Assembly: GCA_028284935.1 (NCBI GenBank)
Contig: JANQQQ010000004.1
Coordinates: forward strand, 124,001 to 188,000
Length of the DNA: 64,000 nucleotides
Direction: 5' to 3'
Source: Croceivirga sp.
Lineage (GTDB): Bacteria; Bacteroidota; Bacteroidia; Flavobacteriales; Flavobacteriaceae
The translations under genes and the position numbers were made by a program. Each line of letters begins with the position of its first letter. Positions within the stretch are counted from its first letter, which is position 1. This document shows positions 43,785 to 54,012 of this stretch, in pieces. The notes below the pieces were generated by a model. The model worked only from the letters and a program-made list of their open reading frames with translations. It had not been told where the DNA came from and searched no databases.

Positions 43785-45260
43785 CTAATACGCCTTGGCA
43801 AATAGTACACGATAGGCCGAAGGTTTTCCTGTCACCATGCAGCTGCCCTGTTCTTTTTCGCGATCAATGGGAATACAACGAATAGTAGCCTTGGTCTCTT
43901 CCTTTATCTTGTCTTCTGTTGCTTTGGTGCCATCCCAATGCGCCGCGAAGAAGCCACCTTTTTCTTCCAGCTGCTTTTTGAAATCTTCGTAGGTATCCAC
44001 CAAGGTCACATGCTCCTCTTGGTGTTTCTTGGCTTTTTGGAAAATAGCGGTCTGTATCTCTTCCAATAAGACTTCTATTCTTTCCAGAACCGTGTCCATG
44101 GCAACGGATTCTTTCTCCAAGGTGTCCCTTCGAGCAATTTCTATGGTACCATTTTCCAAGTCCCTGTTCCCAATGGCCAATCGAATGGGTACCCCTTTTA
44201 ATTCATATTCATTGAACTTGAACCCTGGCTTATGGGTGTCCCGATCATCAAATTTGACAGAGATACCCTTAGCCTTTAGGGCATCAACAAGGGGGTATAC
44301 TTTTTCTGAAATGGCTTCCAATTGCTCCAATCCCTTATAGATGGGAACAATGACCACCTGAATGGGCGCCAATTTTGGAGGAAGAACCAAACCGTTATCA
44401 TCACTATGGGTCATGATTAGCGCTCCCATCAGTCGGGTAGAAACTCCCCACGAAGTGGCCCAAACATACTCTTGTTTTCCCTCTTTAGTGGCAAATTTAA
44501 CATCGAACGCCTTGGCAAAATTCTGACCTAAAAAATGGGAAGTACCTGCCTGAAGCGCTTTACCATCTTGCATCAAAGCTTCAATACAATAGGTCTCAAC
44601 CGCTCCTGCAAAACGTTCACTTTCTGTTTTAGTTCCTTTGATTACAGGAACGGCCATGTGGTTTTCCGCAAAATCCGCATACAAATGCATGATCATTTCA
44701 GCCTCTTCAATAGCCTCCTTCTCAGTAGCATGGGCAGTATGCCCTTCTTGCCAAAGAAATTCAGCTGTCCTTAGAAAAAGTCGGGTACGCATCTCCCAAC
44801 GGACTACATTGGCCCATTGGTTCAACAGTAATGGAAGGTCCCTATAGGACTGGATCCATTTCCTGTACGTATCCCAAATAATGGTTTCTGAAGTAGGCCG
44901 TACAATAAGCTCTTCTTCCAATTTGGCATCTTCATCCACTACGACACCATTTCCATCTTCTGCATTTTTCAATCGGTAATGGGTCACTACGGCGCATTCC
45001 TTGGCAAATCCTTCCACGTGACTTGCTTCCTTAGTGAAATAGGATTTTGGTATAAAGATGGGGAAGTAGGCATTTTGATGTCCGGTATCCTTAAACATCC
45101 TATCAAGACCGGACTGCATCTTTTCCCAAATGGCAAATCCATAGGGTTTAATGACCATACAGCCCCGAACACCGCTGTTTTCAGCAAGATCGGCTTTTAT
45201 CACCAATTCATTATACCATTTGGAGTAGTCCTCTGCCCTACTCGTCAAATTTTTTCCCAT
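43785..45260 (-). CDS. proS: Prolyl-tRNA synthetase, archaeal/eukaryotic type
   Basis: The 491-aa enzyme lacks the editing insertion of the E. coli type and belongs to the shorter class II form common in Bacteroidota. Visible class II motifs are [17 protein letters not shown] with [24 protein letters not shown], and [20 protein letters not shown] (motif 3). The anticodon-binding part follows (VVIVPIYKG), and the C-terminal zinc-domain-like end finishes with VLFAKAY. It charges tRNA-Pro. It is transcribed towards the tRNA-Glu pair and divergent from the Gly-Trp-rich lipoprotein gene. Confidence 0.95.
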   Translation of the reverse strand: MGKNLTSRAEDYSKWYNELVIKADLAENSGVRGCMVIKPYGFAIWEKMQSGLDRMFKDTGHQNAYFPIFIPKSYFTKEASHVEGFAKECAVVTHYRLKNAEDGNGVVVDEDAKLEEELIVRPTSETIIWDTYRKWIQSYRDLPLLLNQWANVVRWEMRTRLFLRTAEFLWQEGHTAHATEKEAIEEAEMIMHLYADFAENHMAVPVIKGTKTESERFAGAVETYCIEALMQDGKALQAGTSHFLGQNFAKAFDVKFATKEGKQEYVWATSWGVSTRLMGALIMTHSDDNGLVLPPKLAPIQVVIVPIYKGLEQLEAISEKVYPLVDALKAKGISVKFDDRDTHKPGFKFNEYELKGVPIRLAIGNRDLENGTIEIARRDTLEKESVAMDTVLERIEVLLEEIQTAIFQKAKKHQEEHVTLVDTYEDFKKQLEEKGGFFAAHWDGTKATEDKIKEETKATIRCIPIDREKEQGSCMVTGKPSAYRVLFAKAY

Positions 45261-45356
45261 CCAATAAAGTTTGGCACAAAACTTGTGACTAGATTAACAA
45301 AAATTGAACGGTAAAACTACCATTTTTTTAGTATGTTGAATAATAAAAATCGAGAT

Positions 45357-46694
45357 ATGAATCCAAAGCTACCCCGCAAGAAATTCTATGCTTCCCTTGT
45401 TTCAGGAATCCTTGTACTTTCATTGGTTTCCTGTGGTTCTTACCAGCAGGCTTCCTATTATGAGGACGATGGTATTTATTCTTCCGGGAACCGTGTGGTT
45501 TCCGTTGAAAAGAAAAATCCAGAAGCGATTCAGGTACAGGAGACGGAAAATAACATCTACGGCGAGTACTTTGGTCAAAAAGCCGCAGCGTACGGAGAAA
45601 TTTTGGATTCCGAAATTTTCACCGATGTGGATGATTACTACAGTGGTGTAGAAAATGATTCCATTCAACTGGGAGCACAGGTGGATTATTTTGCGAACAA
45701 TAATGATTATAATGGAAATGCTGGTTGGGGCGATAATCCTACCAACCTGTCCATCAATGTCTATGACAACAGCTGGGGCTGGGGAGGCCTTGGCTGGGGA
45801 TGGAATGATCCTTGGTTATGGAATTCCGGTTGGGGCTGGGGCCCTGGTTGGGGTTGGGGATGGAACAATCCTTGGAGATGGAACGCTGGTTGGGGCTGGG
45901 GAGGCGTCGGCTGGGGCTGGAACGCTGGTTGGGGCTGGGGAGGCATCGGCTGGGGTTGGAACAACTGGGGTTGGGGAGGCCCGGGTTGGGGTTGGAACAA
46001 TGGATTTTACAACAGGAATGTTGCCTTTAATAGAACCCGAAGGGGATATACCAATAATGCGTTAGCGAGCAATGCCTTGCGCGGAAGGTCCAACCTAAGA
46101 GGTAATTCTGGAATTAATTCCTCCAGATTACGCAGCAATAGTGGGCGCTCCAATATCAATAGAGGTACCACAGCAAGAAATTCAAGGAGCTATCGCAGTA
46201 ACAGTACGGCAAGAAGGTCCATTAGTTCTGATGCCATTGCCAGGAATCAGAGATACCGTTCCAGTAGGAGCACCAGGTCCTTACCTAGATATAGTGGCAT
46301 CACCCGAGGTAATCCAAGATATAACGGAAGTGCCAGAAGCAGTGCATATGGTCGTTCCGGAACTACGGCCCGAAGGTCAGGTGCTTACAACGGTGCTGGA
46401 AGAAGCACCCGCGGCTATCAATCCTCAACACGTACGGCACCACGAAGTAGTGGGTATAGTCGATCACGTTCAAGTTCTTCAAGAAGCAGCGGATATAGTC
46501 GATCTAGATCCAGTTCCTCCAGAAGCAGCGGTTATCGCTCGTCTTCCAGAGGTAGCTCAAGAAGCTATGGCAGAAGTTCCGGGGGATCAAGAAGCTTTGG
46601 TAGAAGTTCCGGAGGAAGCTATAGAAGTTCTGGAGGTGGGCGTTCATCAGGTGGACGTTCCTCAGGAGGAAGAAGTGGAGGAAGAAGGAACTAA
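45357..46694 (+). CDS. Gly-Trp-rich and Ser-Arg-rich lipoprotein
   Basis: Starting at ATG 45357 (an upstream ATG at 45333 is possible) the protein is 445 aa. A lipobox ends at LVSCGSY. After about 110 ordinary residues comes a block of Gly-Trp repeats (about 139-214, units like GWGWGGLGWGWN). The last 200 residues are Ser/Arg/Gly-rich and basic (SRSRSSSSRSSGYS units), ending GGRSGGRRN. Both blocks are low-complexity and probably disordered or surface-coating; the basic tail could bind acidic polymers such as polysaccharide, DNA or LPS (inference). A FadL-type porin gene follows after 35 bases. I know no function for this type, although similar proteins seem to exist in Flavobacteriaceae. Confidence 0.75.
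   Translation: MNPKLPRKKFYASLVSGILVLSLVSCGSYQQASYYEDDGIYSSGNRVVSVEKKNPEAIQVQETENNIYGEYFGQKAAAYGEILDSEIFTDVDDYYSGVENDSIQLGAQVDYFANNNDYNGNAGWGDNPTNLSINVYDNSWGWGGLGWGWNDPWLWNSGWGWGPGWGWGWNNPWRWNAGWGWGGVGWGWNAGWGWGGIGWGWNNWGWGGPGWGWNNGFYNRNVAFNRTRRGYTNNALASNALRGRSNLRGNSGINSSRLRSNSGRSNINRGTTARNSRSYRSNSTARRSISSDAIARNQRYRSSRSTRSLPRYSGITRGNPRYNGSARSSAYGRSGTTARRSGAYNGAGRSTRGYQSSTRTAPRSSGYSRSRSSSSRSSGYSRSRSSSSRSSGYRSSSRGSSRSYGRSSGGSRSFGRSSGGSYRSSGGGRSSGGRSSGGRSGGRRN
45771..45998 (+). repeat. In-frame Gly-Trp tandem repeats
   Basis: Imperfect repeats of GGTTGGGGCTGGGGAGG-type units encode alternating Gly and Trp. The GC-rich purine pattern makes the complementary strand Pro/Gln-coding, which explains spurious overlapping frames here. 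Confidence 0.8.
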
Positions 46695-46729
46695 TTCCAA
46701 AAAATCAAGTAACAAAAAAATTAGGTGAA

Positions 46730-48232
46730 ATGAGAAAGTTATGTACGCTCATCATGGGAGCATTATGCCTTGGGGTCAATGCACAAAACATTAATGATGT
46801 TCTTAGGTATAGTATCCAAGAAGGTCAAGGAACCGCACGTTTTCAGGCCATGGGAGGTGCTTTTGGAGCACTGGGGGGCGATTTATCCTCGCTCAATGTA
46901 AATCCGGCCGGATCATCTGTTTTTAACTATAGCCAGTTCACCGTCACCGGAACCAACTACAATCGCAACAATGACGCGCTATATGGCAGTAGCACCCGTA
47001 ACTCAGAAATCAATTCGTTGGAATTAAATCAAGTGGGGGGGGTGTTTGTTTTCAAATCATCCAGTTCTCCGTGGAAGAAAATTGCCCTAGCGGTTAATTA
47101 CGATATGGTCGAAAACTTTGATAATGAATTTATCGCGTCTGGAAATTCGGTCGAAGGTATTGACAACTATTTCCTGAATTTCGCACAAGGGGTGCCCTTT
47201 GGGAACCTGCTTTTAAACGATAACGAATTTTTGGAAGAAGCCTATCTAAGGGTAGGAAGACAACAAGGGTTTGGACAACAACAGGCATTTTTGGGGTATT
47301 TTGGAGGATTGATCAATCCGGTTGACGAAGGGGATGCCAATGGCACCGATTATCTGAGCAATGCCTTATATGACAACGTAAACCAGACTTACATTCAAAC
47401 CACCAACGGCTACAACAGTAAGTTTACCGTTAATTTTTCTGGTCAGTACCAAGAGAGTCTGCATATAGGGGCATCATTAAATTTCCACTCCGTGCTCTAC
47501 GAGAGGTTGACCACTTTTGATGAAAATGGATATAATGTGGATTCCCCCGTTCAGTTTACCACTTTTGATAATTTATTGAGAACCGAAGGTGAAGGTTTTT
47601 CCTTTAGTGTCGGAGCCATTGCAAGATTGAATGAGAGCATCAGAATCGGTGGTAGTTACCAGTCACCAACGTGGTACCGCTTTAGGGATGACACCTCGCA
47701 GCGCATAAATTCCACCTTGGCCGACAATGATATCAACTTTATTGATTTTAATATCGTTAACCTTTTTGAAGAGTACCGTATACAGACTCCAGGTAAGGTT
47801 ACGGGTAGTGCTGCCATTGTTTTTGGGAAAGACGGTCTTTTAAGTTTTGACTATGGCTACCAAGATTTTTCCCAAGCAGAACTACGACCTACTACAGATC
47901 CAGCATTTGCTGCCGAAAATGATTTTATAGCCGCACAATTAGGCGTGGTCAACTCTTACAGATTTGGGGGAGAGTATCGGATTGAACGCGTCAGTTTGCG
48001 TGGTGGATATCGAATTGAAGAAAGTCCTTACGAAGATTCTGATTTGATTGGGGATTTGGAAGGATTCTCGGGGGGTATTGGGTATGATTTTGGTGGAAGC
48101 CGATTGGATTTGGCCTTCAGCAGAACCGAACAGGATGTCAATGAATTATTCTTTGAATCGGGAGCCAATAACAATGCATTGGTCAATAGGACAAATACCA
48201 ACCTTGTGCTGTCCTATACCTTGAAATTCTAA
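46730..48232 (+). CDS. FadL/OmpP1-family outer-membrane transporter
   Basis: The 500-aa protein has a signal peptide (GVNAQ cleavage near 19) and the Bacteroidota OmpP1/FadL start: GQGTARFQAMGGAFGALGGDLSSLNVNPAGSSVF, an N-terminal plug region. The rest is a run of amphipathic beta strands ending with an aromatic-terminal strand (NLVLSYTLKF), a sign of outer-membrane assembly by BAM. The family moves hydrophobic compounds such as fatty acids across the outer membrane; the substrate here is unknown. It follows the Gly-Trp-rich lipoprotein gene by 35 bases in the same orientation. Confidence 0.9.
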   Translation: MRKLCTLIMGALCLGVNAQNINDVLRYSIQEGQGTARFQAMGGAFGALGGDLSSLNVNPAGSSVFNYSQFTVTGTNYNRNNDALYGSSTRNSEINSLELNQVGGVFVFKSSSSPWKKIALAVNYDMVENFDNEFIASGNSVEGIDNYFLNFAQGVPFGNLLLNDNEFLEEAYLRVGRQQGFGQQQAFLGYFGGLINPVDEGDANGTDYLSNALYDNVNQTYIQTTNGYNSKFTVNFSGQYQESLHIGASLNFHSVLYERLTTFDENGYNVDSPVQFTTFDNLLRTEGEGFSFSVGAIARLNESIRIGGSYQSPTWYRFRDDTSQRINSTLADNDINFIDFNIVNLFEEYRIQTPGKVTGSAAIVFGKDGLLSFDYGYQDFSQAELRPTTDPAFAAENDFIAAQLGVVNSYRFGGEYRIERVSLRGGYRIEESPYEDSDLIGDLEGFSGGIGYDFGGSRLDLAFSRTEQDVNELFFESGANNNALVNRTNTNLVLSYTLKF

Positions 48233-48256
48233 AGAGCTTACTGTAAGGTAAAGAAG

Positions 48257-48287
48257 AAAAGTCGAACCAAAACGTTCGGCTTTTTTT
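48257..48287. terminator. Hairpin terminator between convergent genes
   Basis: AAAGTCGAAC pairs with GTTCGGCTTT (one G-T pair) and a T-run follows. It serves the FadL gene and probably the convergent T9SS protein gene. Confidence 0.7.
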
Positions 48288-49749
48288 ATCGTAATAAGGC
48301 AAAGTGATTACGTACGGTCTTGGCAACAATCACGGACTGCTCATTTCGTTCGTAATCCAATCGAAACCAATAATCCGAAGATGGTAATTGCCTACCATTA
48401 AAAGTGCCATCCCAACCGGTATCAGTTTCGTCCAACTGTTTTAGAAGCTTGCCAAATCGGTCAAAAATAAAGATGTCGGGACCCGTCAGTTGGTCAATGC
48501 CCAATACCTGCCATAAATCATGGACGCCATCGCCATTGGGAGTAAAGAACTTTGGATAGCCTACGACCAAAAATTCTATGGGCTCGGTCATTCCGCATCC
48601 ATTTTTATCATTGATAATTACCGTATTCAATCCAGGAGGTACATCCAGAAATATGGGATCATCCTGAAATTCACCCCCATTAATGGCATATTCATAATCA
48701 CCCTGTCCATCTACAACGAATTCAACTGCATAACTATCTGGGTCATCAGCATTGGTCAAGTCTTCACGAATAATGATGCCGTCTTCTCCAGGTAAAAGAA
48801 CGGGAATCCCATAAAAAGTAATTAAAATGTCGTCTGTTACCGTAGTAACACCATCCGTACTTTCAATGGTAACAAAATAACGACCTGAATTTGGACTGGT
48901 AACAGTGAGCTCAGTGGCACCAGGACCCGTGGCTAAAGTAGCATCTGGTATTCCATCATCGTCAAAATCAACTTCCCAAGTGATTGTGGCAATATTTGGG
49001 CCAATAGGGGAATTCAATGCTGAGAGCACAATATCCGGATCTCCTTCACAGGCTATGATGTCAAAGCCTAGAAATTCATCCCTCAACGTACAATCCAAGG
49101 CGGTATCTTGATTGGCGTTGACCGAGTTCCCTGTAAACGTGAGCACAAAATTCTCCGGGTCACCGTCAAAATTGGTATTGAAATTATTAATGAGCAGAAA
49201 GTAGACTTCCCCTGCAATTACATCCAGATATTCGTCATACGTATTTTGACTCCCTGTGACATTGGGAGCTCCAACTTGTCCATTTTCTGGATTTACTCCC
49301 ATGCCCGTGAAGTTGGTATCATTTACCTCATAATTACATCGTATGGGCTGTTCGGTTCCATTACTAATATTTCCACAGAAATTATCACCAGTGGTTTGGT
49401 CAAAGGGACCATACAAAGCAAAATCATATTCAGCGGTCACTGGAGCACCGGGAGTGACAGGAAGGGCCTCAATATCAAATCCTATTTGACCGTCAGTTCC
49501 AGCCCTAAAGACATACCAGCCCGTGTTGTTCTCTATGTTTGCCGAGATGACGCTCCCTTTTTCAAGACAACCCGTTTGCCGAATGACATCAGGGTCAAAA
49601 TCGTCAATATCCCCTCCACCATCGGCAATACCATTGATTGGGGCATCGGCACAGACCGGAATAGCGGTTCTACAATCAGGGGAGTTCTGCGCTTTTAATT
49701 GAAAAACAAAAAAAAGCAGACACGATATAGCGCAAAATAGTGTTCGCAT
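48286..49749 (-). CDS. Secreted protein with T9SS type B sorting domain
   Basis: Start chosen at 49749 (MRTLFCAISCLLFFVFQLKAQ), giving 487 aa; an ATG six codons earlier is possible. After the signal peptide comes a beta-rich domain (SPDCRTAIPVCADAP to FVLTFTGNSV, about 25-210) typical of gliding-related adhesin-like proteins, then one Ig/PKD-like repeat. The C-terminal sorting domain follows (FFTPNGDGVHDLWQV, IFIFDRFGKLLKQL, GWDGTFNGRQLPSSDYWF). Type B cargo is exported by the Por/Gld type IX system, and the tail marks the organism as T9SS-positive. Its specific role is unknown; adhesion or gliding is the usual inference. Confidence 0.9.
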   Translation of the reverse strand: MRTLFCAISCLLFFVFQLKAQNSPDCRTAIPVCADAPINGIADGGGDIDDFDPDVIRQTGCLEKGSVISANIENNTGWYVFRAGTDGQIGFDIEALPVTPGAPVTAEYDFALYGPFDQTTGDNFCGNISNGTEQPIRCNYEVNDTNFTGMGVNPENGQVGAPNVTGSQNTYDEYLDVIAGEVYFLLINNFNTNFDGDPENFVLTFTGNSVNANQDTALDCTLRDEFLGFDIIACEGDPDIVLSALNSPIGPNIATITWEVDFDDDGIPDATLATGPGATELTVTSPNSGRYFVTIESTDGVTTVTDDILITFYGIPVLLPGEDGIIIREDLTNADDPDSYAVEFVVDGQGDYEYAINGGEFQDDPIFLDVPPGLNTVIINDKNGCGMTEPIEFLVVGYPKFFTPNGDGVHDLWQVLGIDQLTGPDIFIFDRFGKLLKQLDETDTGWDGTFNGRQLPSSDYWFRLDYERNEQSVIVAKTVRNHFALLR

Positions 49750-50075
49750 AAGTTTGGGGCTATGCATATCTGAATAATATGCTTATAACTATGGATAAGG
49801 GCTTTTTAGTATGTAAACGCATTGAATTCTTTGAAAAATCGACAAACGACAGGAAAACGACCTCCCACAAGCCCAAATGGCACCTTCCCCAAAGTAGGCT
49901 CGCGAATCTATCCATTATTTATGTTACAATCATGCTTAAATTCACTCCCTTACCCCAGTTTACACCCTAACTTTTTAAAAGTCCTTCTTAACAATACTTT
50001 ATGTAGCTAAATGGCAGCTTAACCCATTGAAATCGGCATTAATGCCTATCTTTATGCGCCTTATTGGAAGCTAAA
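49750..50075. other. Divergent intergenic region before folE
   Basis: These 326 bases hold no gene. They contain the candidate folE promoter at 50027-50054 and should also contain the promoter of the divergent T9SS gene, which I cannot place. Confidence 0.5.
50027..50054 (+). promoter_or_regulatory. Candidate promoter of folE
   Basis: TTG at 50027-50029, a 17-base spacer and TATCTTTA at 50047-50054 (one mismatch to TAnnTTTG) fit the Bacteroidota promoter. Predicted transcription start is about 15 bases before the ATG at 50076. Confidence 0.45.
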
Positions 50076-50756
50076 ATGAAATTGGAACAAACTTTGGAAG
50101 AACAGTTTGAAGAGCGTGGCGACAACCATGTTGGCTCTGCTGAGGATACCCCCTTACGAAAAGATGCCTTTGTACTGGACGATAATGAAAAAATCAAGCG
50201 GATTGAACAAAATGTTCGTGAGATTCTTTTGACCTTAGGAATGGATTTAGATGATGATAGCCTAAGGGGAACCCCTAAACGGGTCGCAAAAATGTACGTT
50301 AAGGAGGTTTTTGGGGGATTGCATCCCGACAGAAAGCCAAAATCGTCCACTTTTGACAATAAATACAAGTATGGGGAAATGTTGGTGGAAAAGAACATTG
50401 TCCTATACTCCACATGTGAGCACCATTTACTTCCCATCATTGGAAAAGCCCATGTGGCTTACGTCTCCAACGGAACTGTGGTAGGTCTTTCCAAAATGAA
50501 CCGTATTGTGGACTATTACGCCAAACGACCCCAAGTACAGGAACGGTTAAATATCCAAATTGTTCGGGAGCTTCAGAAAGTTTTGGGTACCGAAGATGTT
50601 GCCTGCGTTATTGATGCCAAACACCTATGCGTGAACTCAAGGGGGATTCGTGATATTGAAAGTAGCACGGTAACGGCAGAATATGGCGGTAAATTCAAAG
50701 AGGAATCCATCCGCCGTGAGTTTTTGGATTACATCAATCTGGATACCGAGTTTTAA
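50076..50756 (+). CDS. folE: GTP cyclohydrolase I
   Basis: ATG 50076 gives 226 aa ([17 protein letters not shown]); an in-frame TTG four codons earlier is less likely. The catalytic core shows [18 protein letters not shown] with the zinc Cys and His residues, [22 protein letters not shown] and [12 protein letters not shown]. It turns GTP into dihydroneopterin triphosphate, the first step of folate synthesis, the pathway also served by folP here. It is followed after 14 bases by cysS. Confidence 0.96.
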   Translation: MKLEQTLEEQFEERGDNHVGSAEDTPLRKDAFVLDDNEKIKRIEQNVREILLTLGMDLDDDSLRGTPKRVAKMYVKEVFGGLHPDRKPKSSTFDNKYKYGEMLVEKNIVLYSTCEHHLLPIIGKAHVAYVSNGTVVGLSKMNRIVDYYAKRPQVQERLNIQIVRELQKVLGTEDVACVIDAKHLCVNSRGIRDIESSTVTAEYGGKFKEESIRREFLDYINLDTEF

Positions 50757-50770
50757 CTTTCATTTTACCT

Positions 50771-52252
50771 ATGCAACTTTACACAAAATATCCACTCAAA
50801 ATTCACAATTCCCTTGGCGGAAAAAAAGAAGAGTTTAAGCCTATTAAAGAGGGCTACGTGGGTATGTATGTATGTGGCCCCACCGTTTATAGTAATGTTC
50901 ACCTAGGCAATTGCCGCACTTTTATGTCGTTCGATATGATGTTCCGATATTTTAAGCATTTGGGATATAAAGTAAGATATGTGCGCAACATAACCGACGT
51001 AGGACACCTGGAAAATGATTCAGATGATGGAGAGGACAAGATAGCCAAGAAGGCTAAGTTAGAACAGATCGAACCTATGGAGGTTGTTCAGCGCTACACC
51101 GTAGATTTTCACAATATTATTGAAAAATTTAATATACTTCCTCCCAGCATAGAGCCAACAGCTACTGGACATATTGTGGAACAGATTGAAATCATTAAGC
51201 AAATAATTGAAAAGGGTTTCGCTTATGTAACCAATGGTTCGGTCTATTTTGATGTTCAGAAGTTCAATGAAAAATACGAATATGGCAAGCTAAGCGGAAG
51301 ACGGTTAGAAGATATGATGGCCAATACTCGTGAGCTTACCGCCCAAAGTGAGAAAAGAAATCCCCATGACTTTGCCCTTTGGAAAAAAGCAGGTGATCAA
51401 CACATTATGCGCTGGCCTTCCCCTTGGGGCGATGGTTTTCCCGGATGGCACATAGAATGTACAGTTATGAGTACAAAATATTTGGGAAAAACATTTGATA
51501 TCCATGGTGGCGGAATGGATCTTAAATTTCCCCACCACGAGTGTGAAATTGCCCAAGCAGAAGCCGGCTACGGAAAAGCTCCGGTAAACTATTGGATACA
51601 TACCAATATGTTGACCCTCAATGGAAAGAAGATGTCCAAATCCATAGGAAACAATGTCTTCCCCCATGAAATATTTAGTGGTGCCAATGAACTCTTAAGC
51701 AAGGCATACGCACCAGCAGTTGTGCGTTTCTTTATGATGCAAGCACATTATTCCAGTATTTTGGATCTTAGTGATGATGCACTACAAGCATCAGAGAAGG
51801 GATACTATAGATTAATGGATGCAATGAGTGCTTTAGAAAAGCTGGAAACTGGTCCGGAGTCGGACTTTGATGTACAAGTTTGGAGGCAAAATTGTTATGA
51901 CGCCATGAGCGATGATTTCAATACTCCCATTCTCATAGCGCATCTTTTTGATGCAGTTAAACACATCAATCAGATCAAGGAAGGAAATGAAACGATTACG
52001 GTTTCTGATTTAATAGTACTTACCAATACCATTGAGGCTTTCGTGTTCGATGTTTTGGGAATAGCCCATGCTTCTCAAAGTAAAGAGGATTCCAATGATT
52101 TAGATGGGGTTTTGAATTTGCTTATTAAGTTGCGCAACGAAGCACGAGAGAATAAAGATTTTGAAACTTCGGACAAGATTCGGGATGAACTGATTTCCTT
52201 AGGAATTCAACTAAAAGACGGAAAGGATGGCACCACCTTTAGTTTAAAATAG
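50771..52252 (+). CDS. cysS: Cysteinyl-tRNA synthetase
   Basis: This 493-aa class I enzyme has the zinc-binding VCGPTVY with HLGNCRTF (HIGH-type motif), [32 protein letters not shown] and KKMSKSIGN, plus a helical tRNA-binding C-terminal domain. It charges tRNA-Cys. It begins 14 bases after folE, suggesting one transcript, and is followed by yidD after 32 bases. Confidence 0.97.
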   Translation: MQLYTKYPLKIHNSLGGKKEEFKPIKEGYVGMYVCGPTVYSNVHLGNCRTFMSFDMMFRYFKHLGYKVRYVRNITDVGHLENDSDDGEDKIAKKAKLEQIEPMEVVQRYTVDFHNIIEKFNILPPSIEPTATGHIVEQIEIIKQIIEKGFAYVTNGSVYFDVQKFNEKYEYGKLSGRRLEDMMANTRELTAQSEKRNPHDFALWKKAGDQHIMRWPSPWGDGFPGWHIECTVMSTKYLGKTFDIHGGGMDLKFPHHECEIAQAEAGYGKAPVNYWIHTNMLTLNGKKMSKSIGNNVFPHEIFSGANELLSKAYAPAVVRFFMMQAHYSSILDLSDDALQASEKGYYRLMDAMSALEKLETGPESDFDVQVWRQNCYDAMSDDFNTPILIAHLFDAVKHINQIKEGNETITVSDLIVLTNTIEAFVFDVLGIAHASQSKEDSNDLDGVLNLLIKLRNEARENKDFETSDKIRDELISLGIQLKDGKDGTTFSLK

Positions 52253-52284
52253 CGCCGCTGGATCCTATTACCCAATTTTTGACT

Positions 52285-52512
52285 ATGAGCTTAAAAAAAA
52301 TACTTATCGCCCCTTTTGTCTTCTTGGTAAGAGTATATCAACTTTTGATTTCACCCTTAACTCCAGCAACTTGCAGGTACTCCCCCACTTGTTCACAATA
52401 TACCTTGGAAGCCCTAAAAAAACACGGATTGTTCAAAGGGGGTTGGTTGGCCATAAAACGTATTTCCAGTTGCCATCCATGGGGTGGTAAAGGGTATGAT
52501 CCCGTACCTTGA
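52285..52512 (+). CDS. yidD: Membrane protein insertion efficiency factor YidD
   Basis: The 75-aa protein starts at ATG 52285 ([19 protein letters not shown]). The YidD signature is complete: [26 protein letters not shown] and [15 protein letters not shown]. It is a small membrane-associated helper of YidC-mediated insertion. It lies between cysS and lgt; the lgt start I chose is 67 bases after its stop. Confidence 0.95.
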   Translation: MSLKKILIAPFVFLVRVYQLLISPLTPATCRYSPTCSQYTLEALKKHGLFKGGWLAIKRISSCHPWGGKGYDPVP

Positions 52513-52579
52513 GCAAATTCTGGGTAATGCAATAATCCAACGATGCAAAACCATTATCTTAGCCGAAATCTTTAGCCAC

Positions 52580-53515
52580 ATGCACTTTTTGGGATTTATT
52601 TGGAATCCGGATGAGACCATTTTTCAGTTGGGGGTCCTTCAAATAAAATATTACAACATGCTCTGGATAGTGGCCTTTGTTTTGGGCTGGTATGTCATGA
52701 AGCGCATCTTCAAGAACGAAAATAAACCTATGGATAAATTGGATTCCCTTTTTATCTACAGTGTGGTTTCTATTATGTTGGGTGCACGTTTGGGGCATGT
52801 ACTGTTTTATCAATCAGAGCTATTTATTGAAGACCCATTATCCATTTTATTACCCATTCAGACCACTCCTGAATTTAAGTTTACGGGGTTTGCAGGTTTA
52901 GCATCACACGGTGCGACCCTAGGGGCCATTTTGGCGCTATGGTTGTTTTCCAGGAAGAATAAGGATATGAGTGTCTTTTGGCTACTGGATCGAGTTGCCA
53001 TAGCTGCCGGACTGGGGATGGCCTGCGTGCGTATTGGGAATTTTTTCAACTCAGAAATCAATGGCAAAATCGTGGATAAGTCTTTTGGCCTGGCCACTAA
53101 ATTCATCAGGGACTCTGATGATATGCCGGCATATAAGGCCATGCAATTGACCAAGGAAAAAACAGCTTCAGCAGCGTATAAAGCCATAGAAAACAATCCG
53201 GAATTCGCATCCATTTTGGATGCAATACCGTATCGCCACCCGGTACAATTATATGAAGCCTTCGGTTACATTATTGTTTTCTTAATCATGTTTTTTGGAA
53301 TGTACTGGAGAACCGATTTAAAGAAAAAAGAAGGTTTTTTGTTCGGGTTTTGGCTGATAACCGTATGGGGGGTCGTTCGATTTTGTTTTGAGTTTTTCAA
53401 AAAGAGCCAAGGTGGTTTTGAAGAAACCTGGGGAACATTTTCCACCGGTCAATGGTTGAGCATTCCATTGGTATTACTTGGACTTTATTTAATGTTTAGA
53501 CCACAAAAACAATGA
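52580..53515 (+). CDS. lgt: Prolipoprotein diacylglyceryl transferase
   Basis: I start at ATG 52580 (MHFLGFIWNPDETIFQLG), giving 311 aa; a longer frame back into yidD adds 32 residues without homology. It has seven or so membrane helices, GLASHGATLGAILALW, the Lgt signature RIGNFFNSEINGK and HPVQLYEAFGY. A linker of about 60 residues between helices (GLATKFIRDSDD to ILDAIPYRH) is longer than in E. coli. It attaches diacylglycerol to lipobox cysteines of prolipoproteins, which are numerous in this window. Its stop overlaps the next start by 4 bases. Confidence 0.94.
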   Translation: MHFLGFIWNPDETIFQLGVLQIKYYNMLWIVAFVLGWYVMKRIFKNENKPMDKLDSLFIYSVVSIMLGARLGHVLFYQSELFIEDPLSILLPIQTTPEFKFTGFAGLASHGATLGAILALWLFSRKNKDMSVFWLLDRVAIAAGLGMACVRIGNFFNSEINGKIVDKSFGLATKFIRDSDDMPAYKAMQLTKEKTASAAYKAIENNPEFASILDAIPYRHPVQLYEAFGYIIVFLIMFFGMYWRTDLKKKEGFLFGFWLITVWGVVRFCFEFFKKSQGGFEETWGTFSTGQWLSIPLVLLGLYLMFRPQKQ

Positions 53516-54012
53516 AGGTCAGTATAATACCTAGATGCCTGTGTTTTTTAGTTTTTGTAGGACTCCTTGTAGTCACTGGGTGCAAAAGAAAATCCAGTAC
53601 GGAATCGATAACTACTGAAACCATTGCCTTCACGAAAGAAGGGGAATTACAGCTGTTTAAAAAGGATTCCCTCTTACAAACATTGGATGTAGAGTTTGCG
53701 GAGACGGATTACGAGGTGCAGACAGGATTGATGTACCGAAATTCGATGGGGGATAATCAGAGTATGCTTTTTATTTTTCCAGATGTGGCCCTGCATTCGT
53801 TTTATATGAAGAACACAGAATTCCCATTGGATATCTTATTTATTGACGAGAATCAGAAAATAGCCAGTTTCCAAAAGAATGCCCAGCCCTTAAACGAATC
53901 GAGTTTATCCTCAAAAGTCCCCATCAAATATGTACTGGAAATCAATGCAGGGCTTTCGGATAAATGGAATTTGGCAGAGGGAGATAGCATTTCTTTCAAT
54001 AGAATGGAGTAA
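53512..54012 (+). CDS. DUF192 lipoprotein
   Basis: The 166-aa protein has a lipobox (VVTGC, Cys about 24) and a DUF192 domain with YEVQTGLMYRNSM, SMLFIF, SFYMKNTEFPLDILFID and YVLEINAGLSDKW. DUF192 proteins form small beta domains of unknown function, often exported. It overlaps lgt by 4 bases and the next gene by one (TAATG), so it is translated within the yidD-lgt operon. Confidence 0.92.
   Translation: MKVSIIPRCLCFLVFVGLLVVTGCKRKSSTESITTETIAFTKEGELQLFKKDSLLQTLDVEFAETDYEVQTGLMYRNSMGDNQSMLFIFPDVALHSFYMKNTEFPLDILFIDENQKIASFQKNAQPLNESSLSSKVPIKYVLEINAGLSDKWNLAEGDSISFNRME

Noticed and set aside
45771-45998. Repeats as a possible CRISPR array
   Set aside because: Repeats are in-frame codon repeats without unique spacers.
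45655-46065. Overlapping open frames on both strands over the Gly-Trp repeats
   Set aside because: They arise from the repeat composition; the true frame is fixed by the lipobox and the downstream tail.
46141-46728. A 195-codon open frame overlapping the Ser-Arg-rich tail
   Set aside because: It is the +1 shadow of a repetitive AGY/CGN/GGN-coding stretch; Val/Pro/Glu-rich with no start context or domain.
49108-49698. A 196-codon plus-strand frame antisense to the T9SS protein
   Set aside because: No motif or ribosome-binding context, and the opposite strand has a complete T9SS type B gene.
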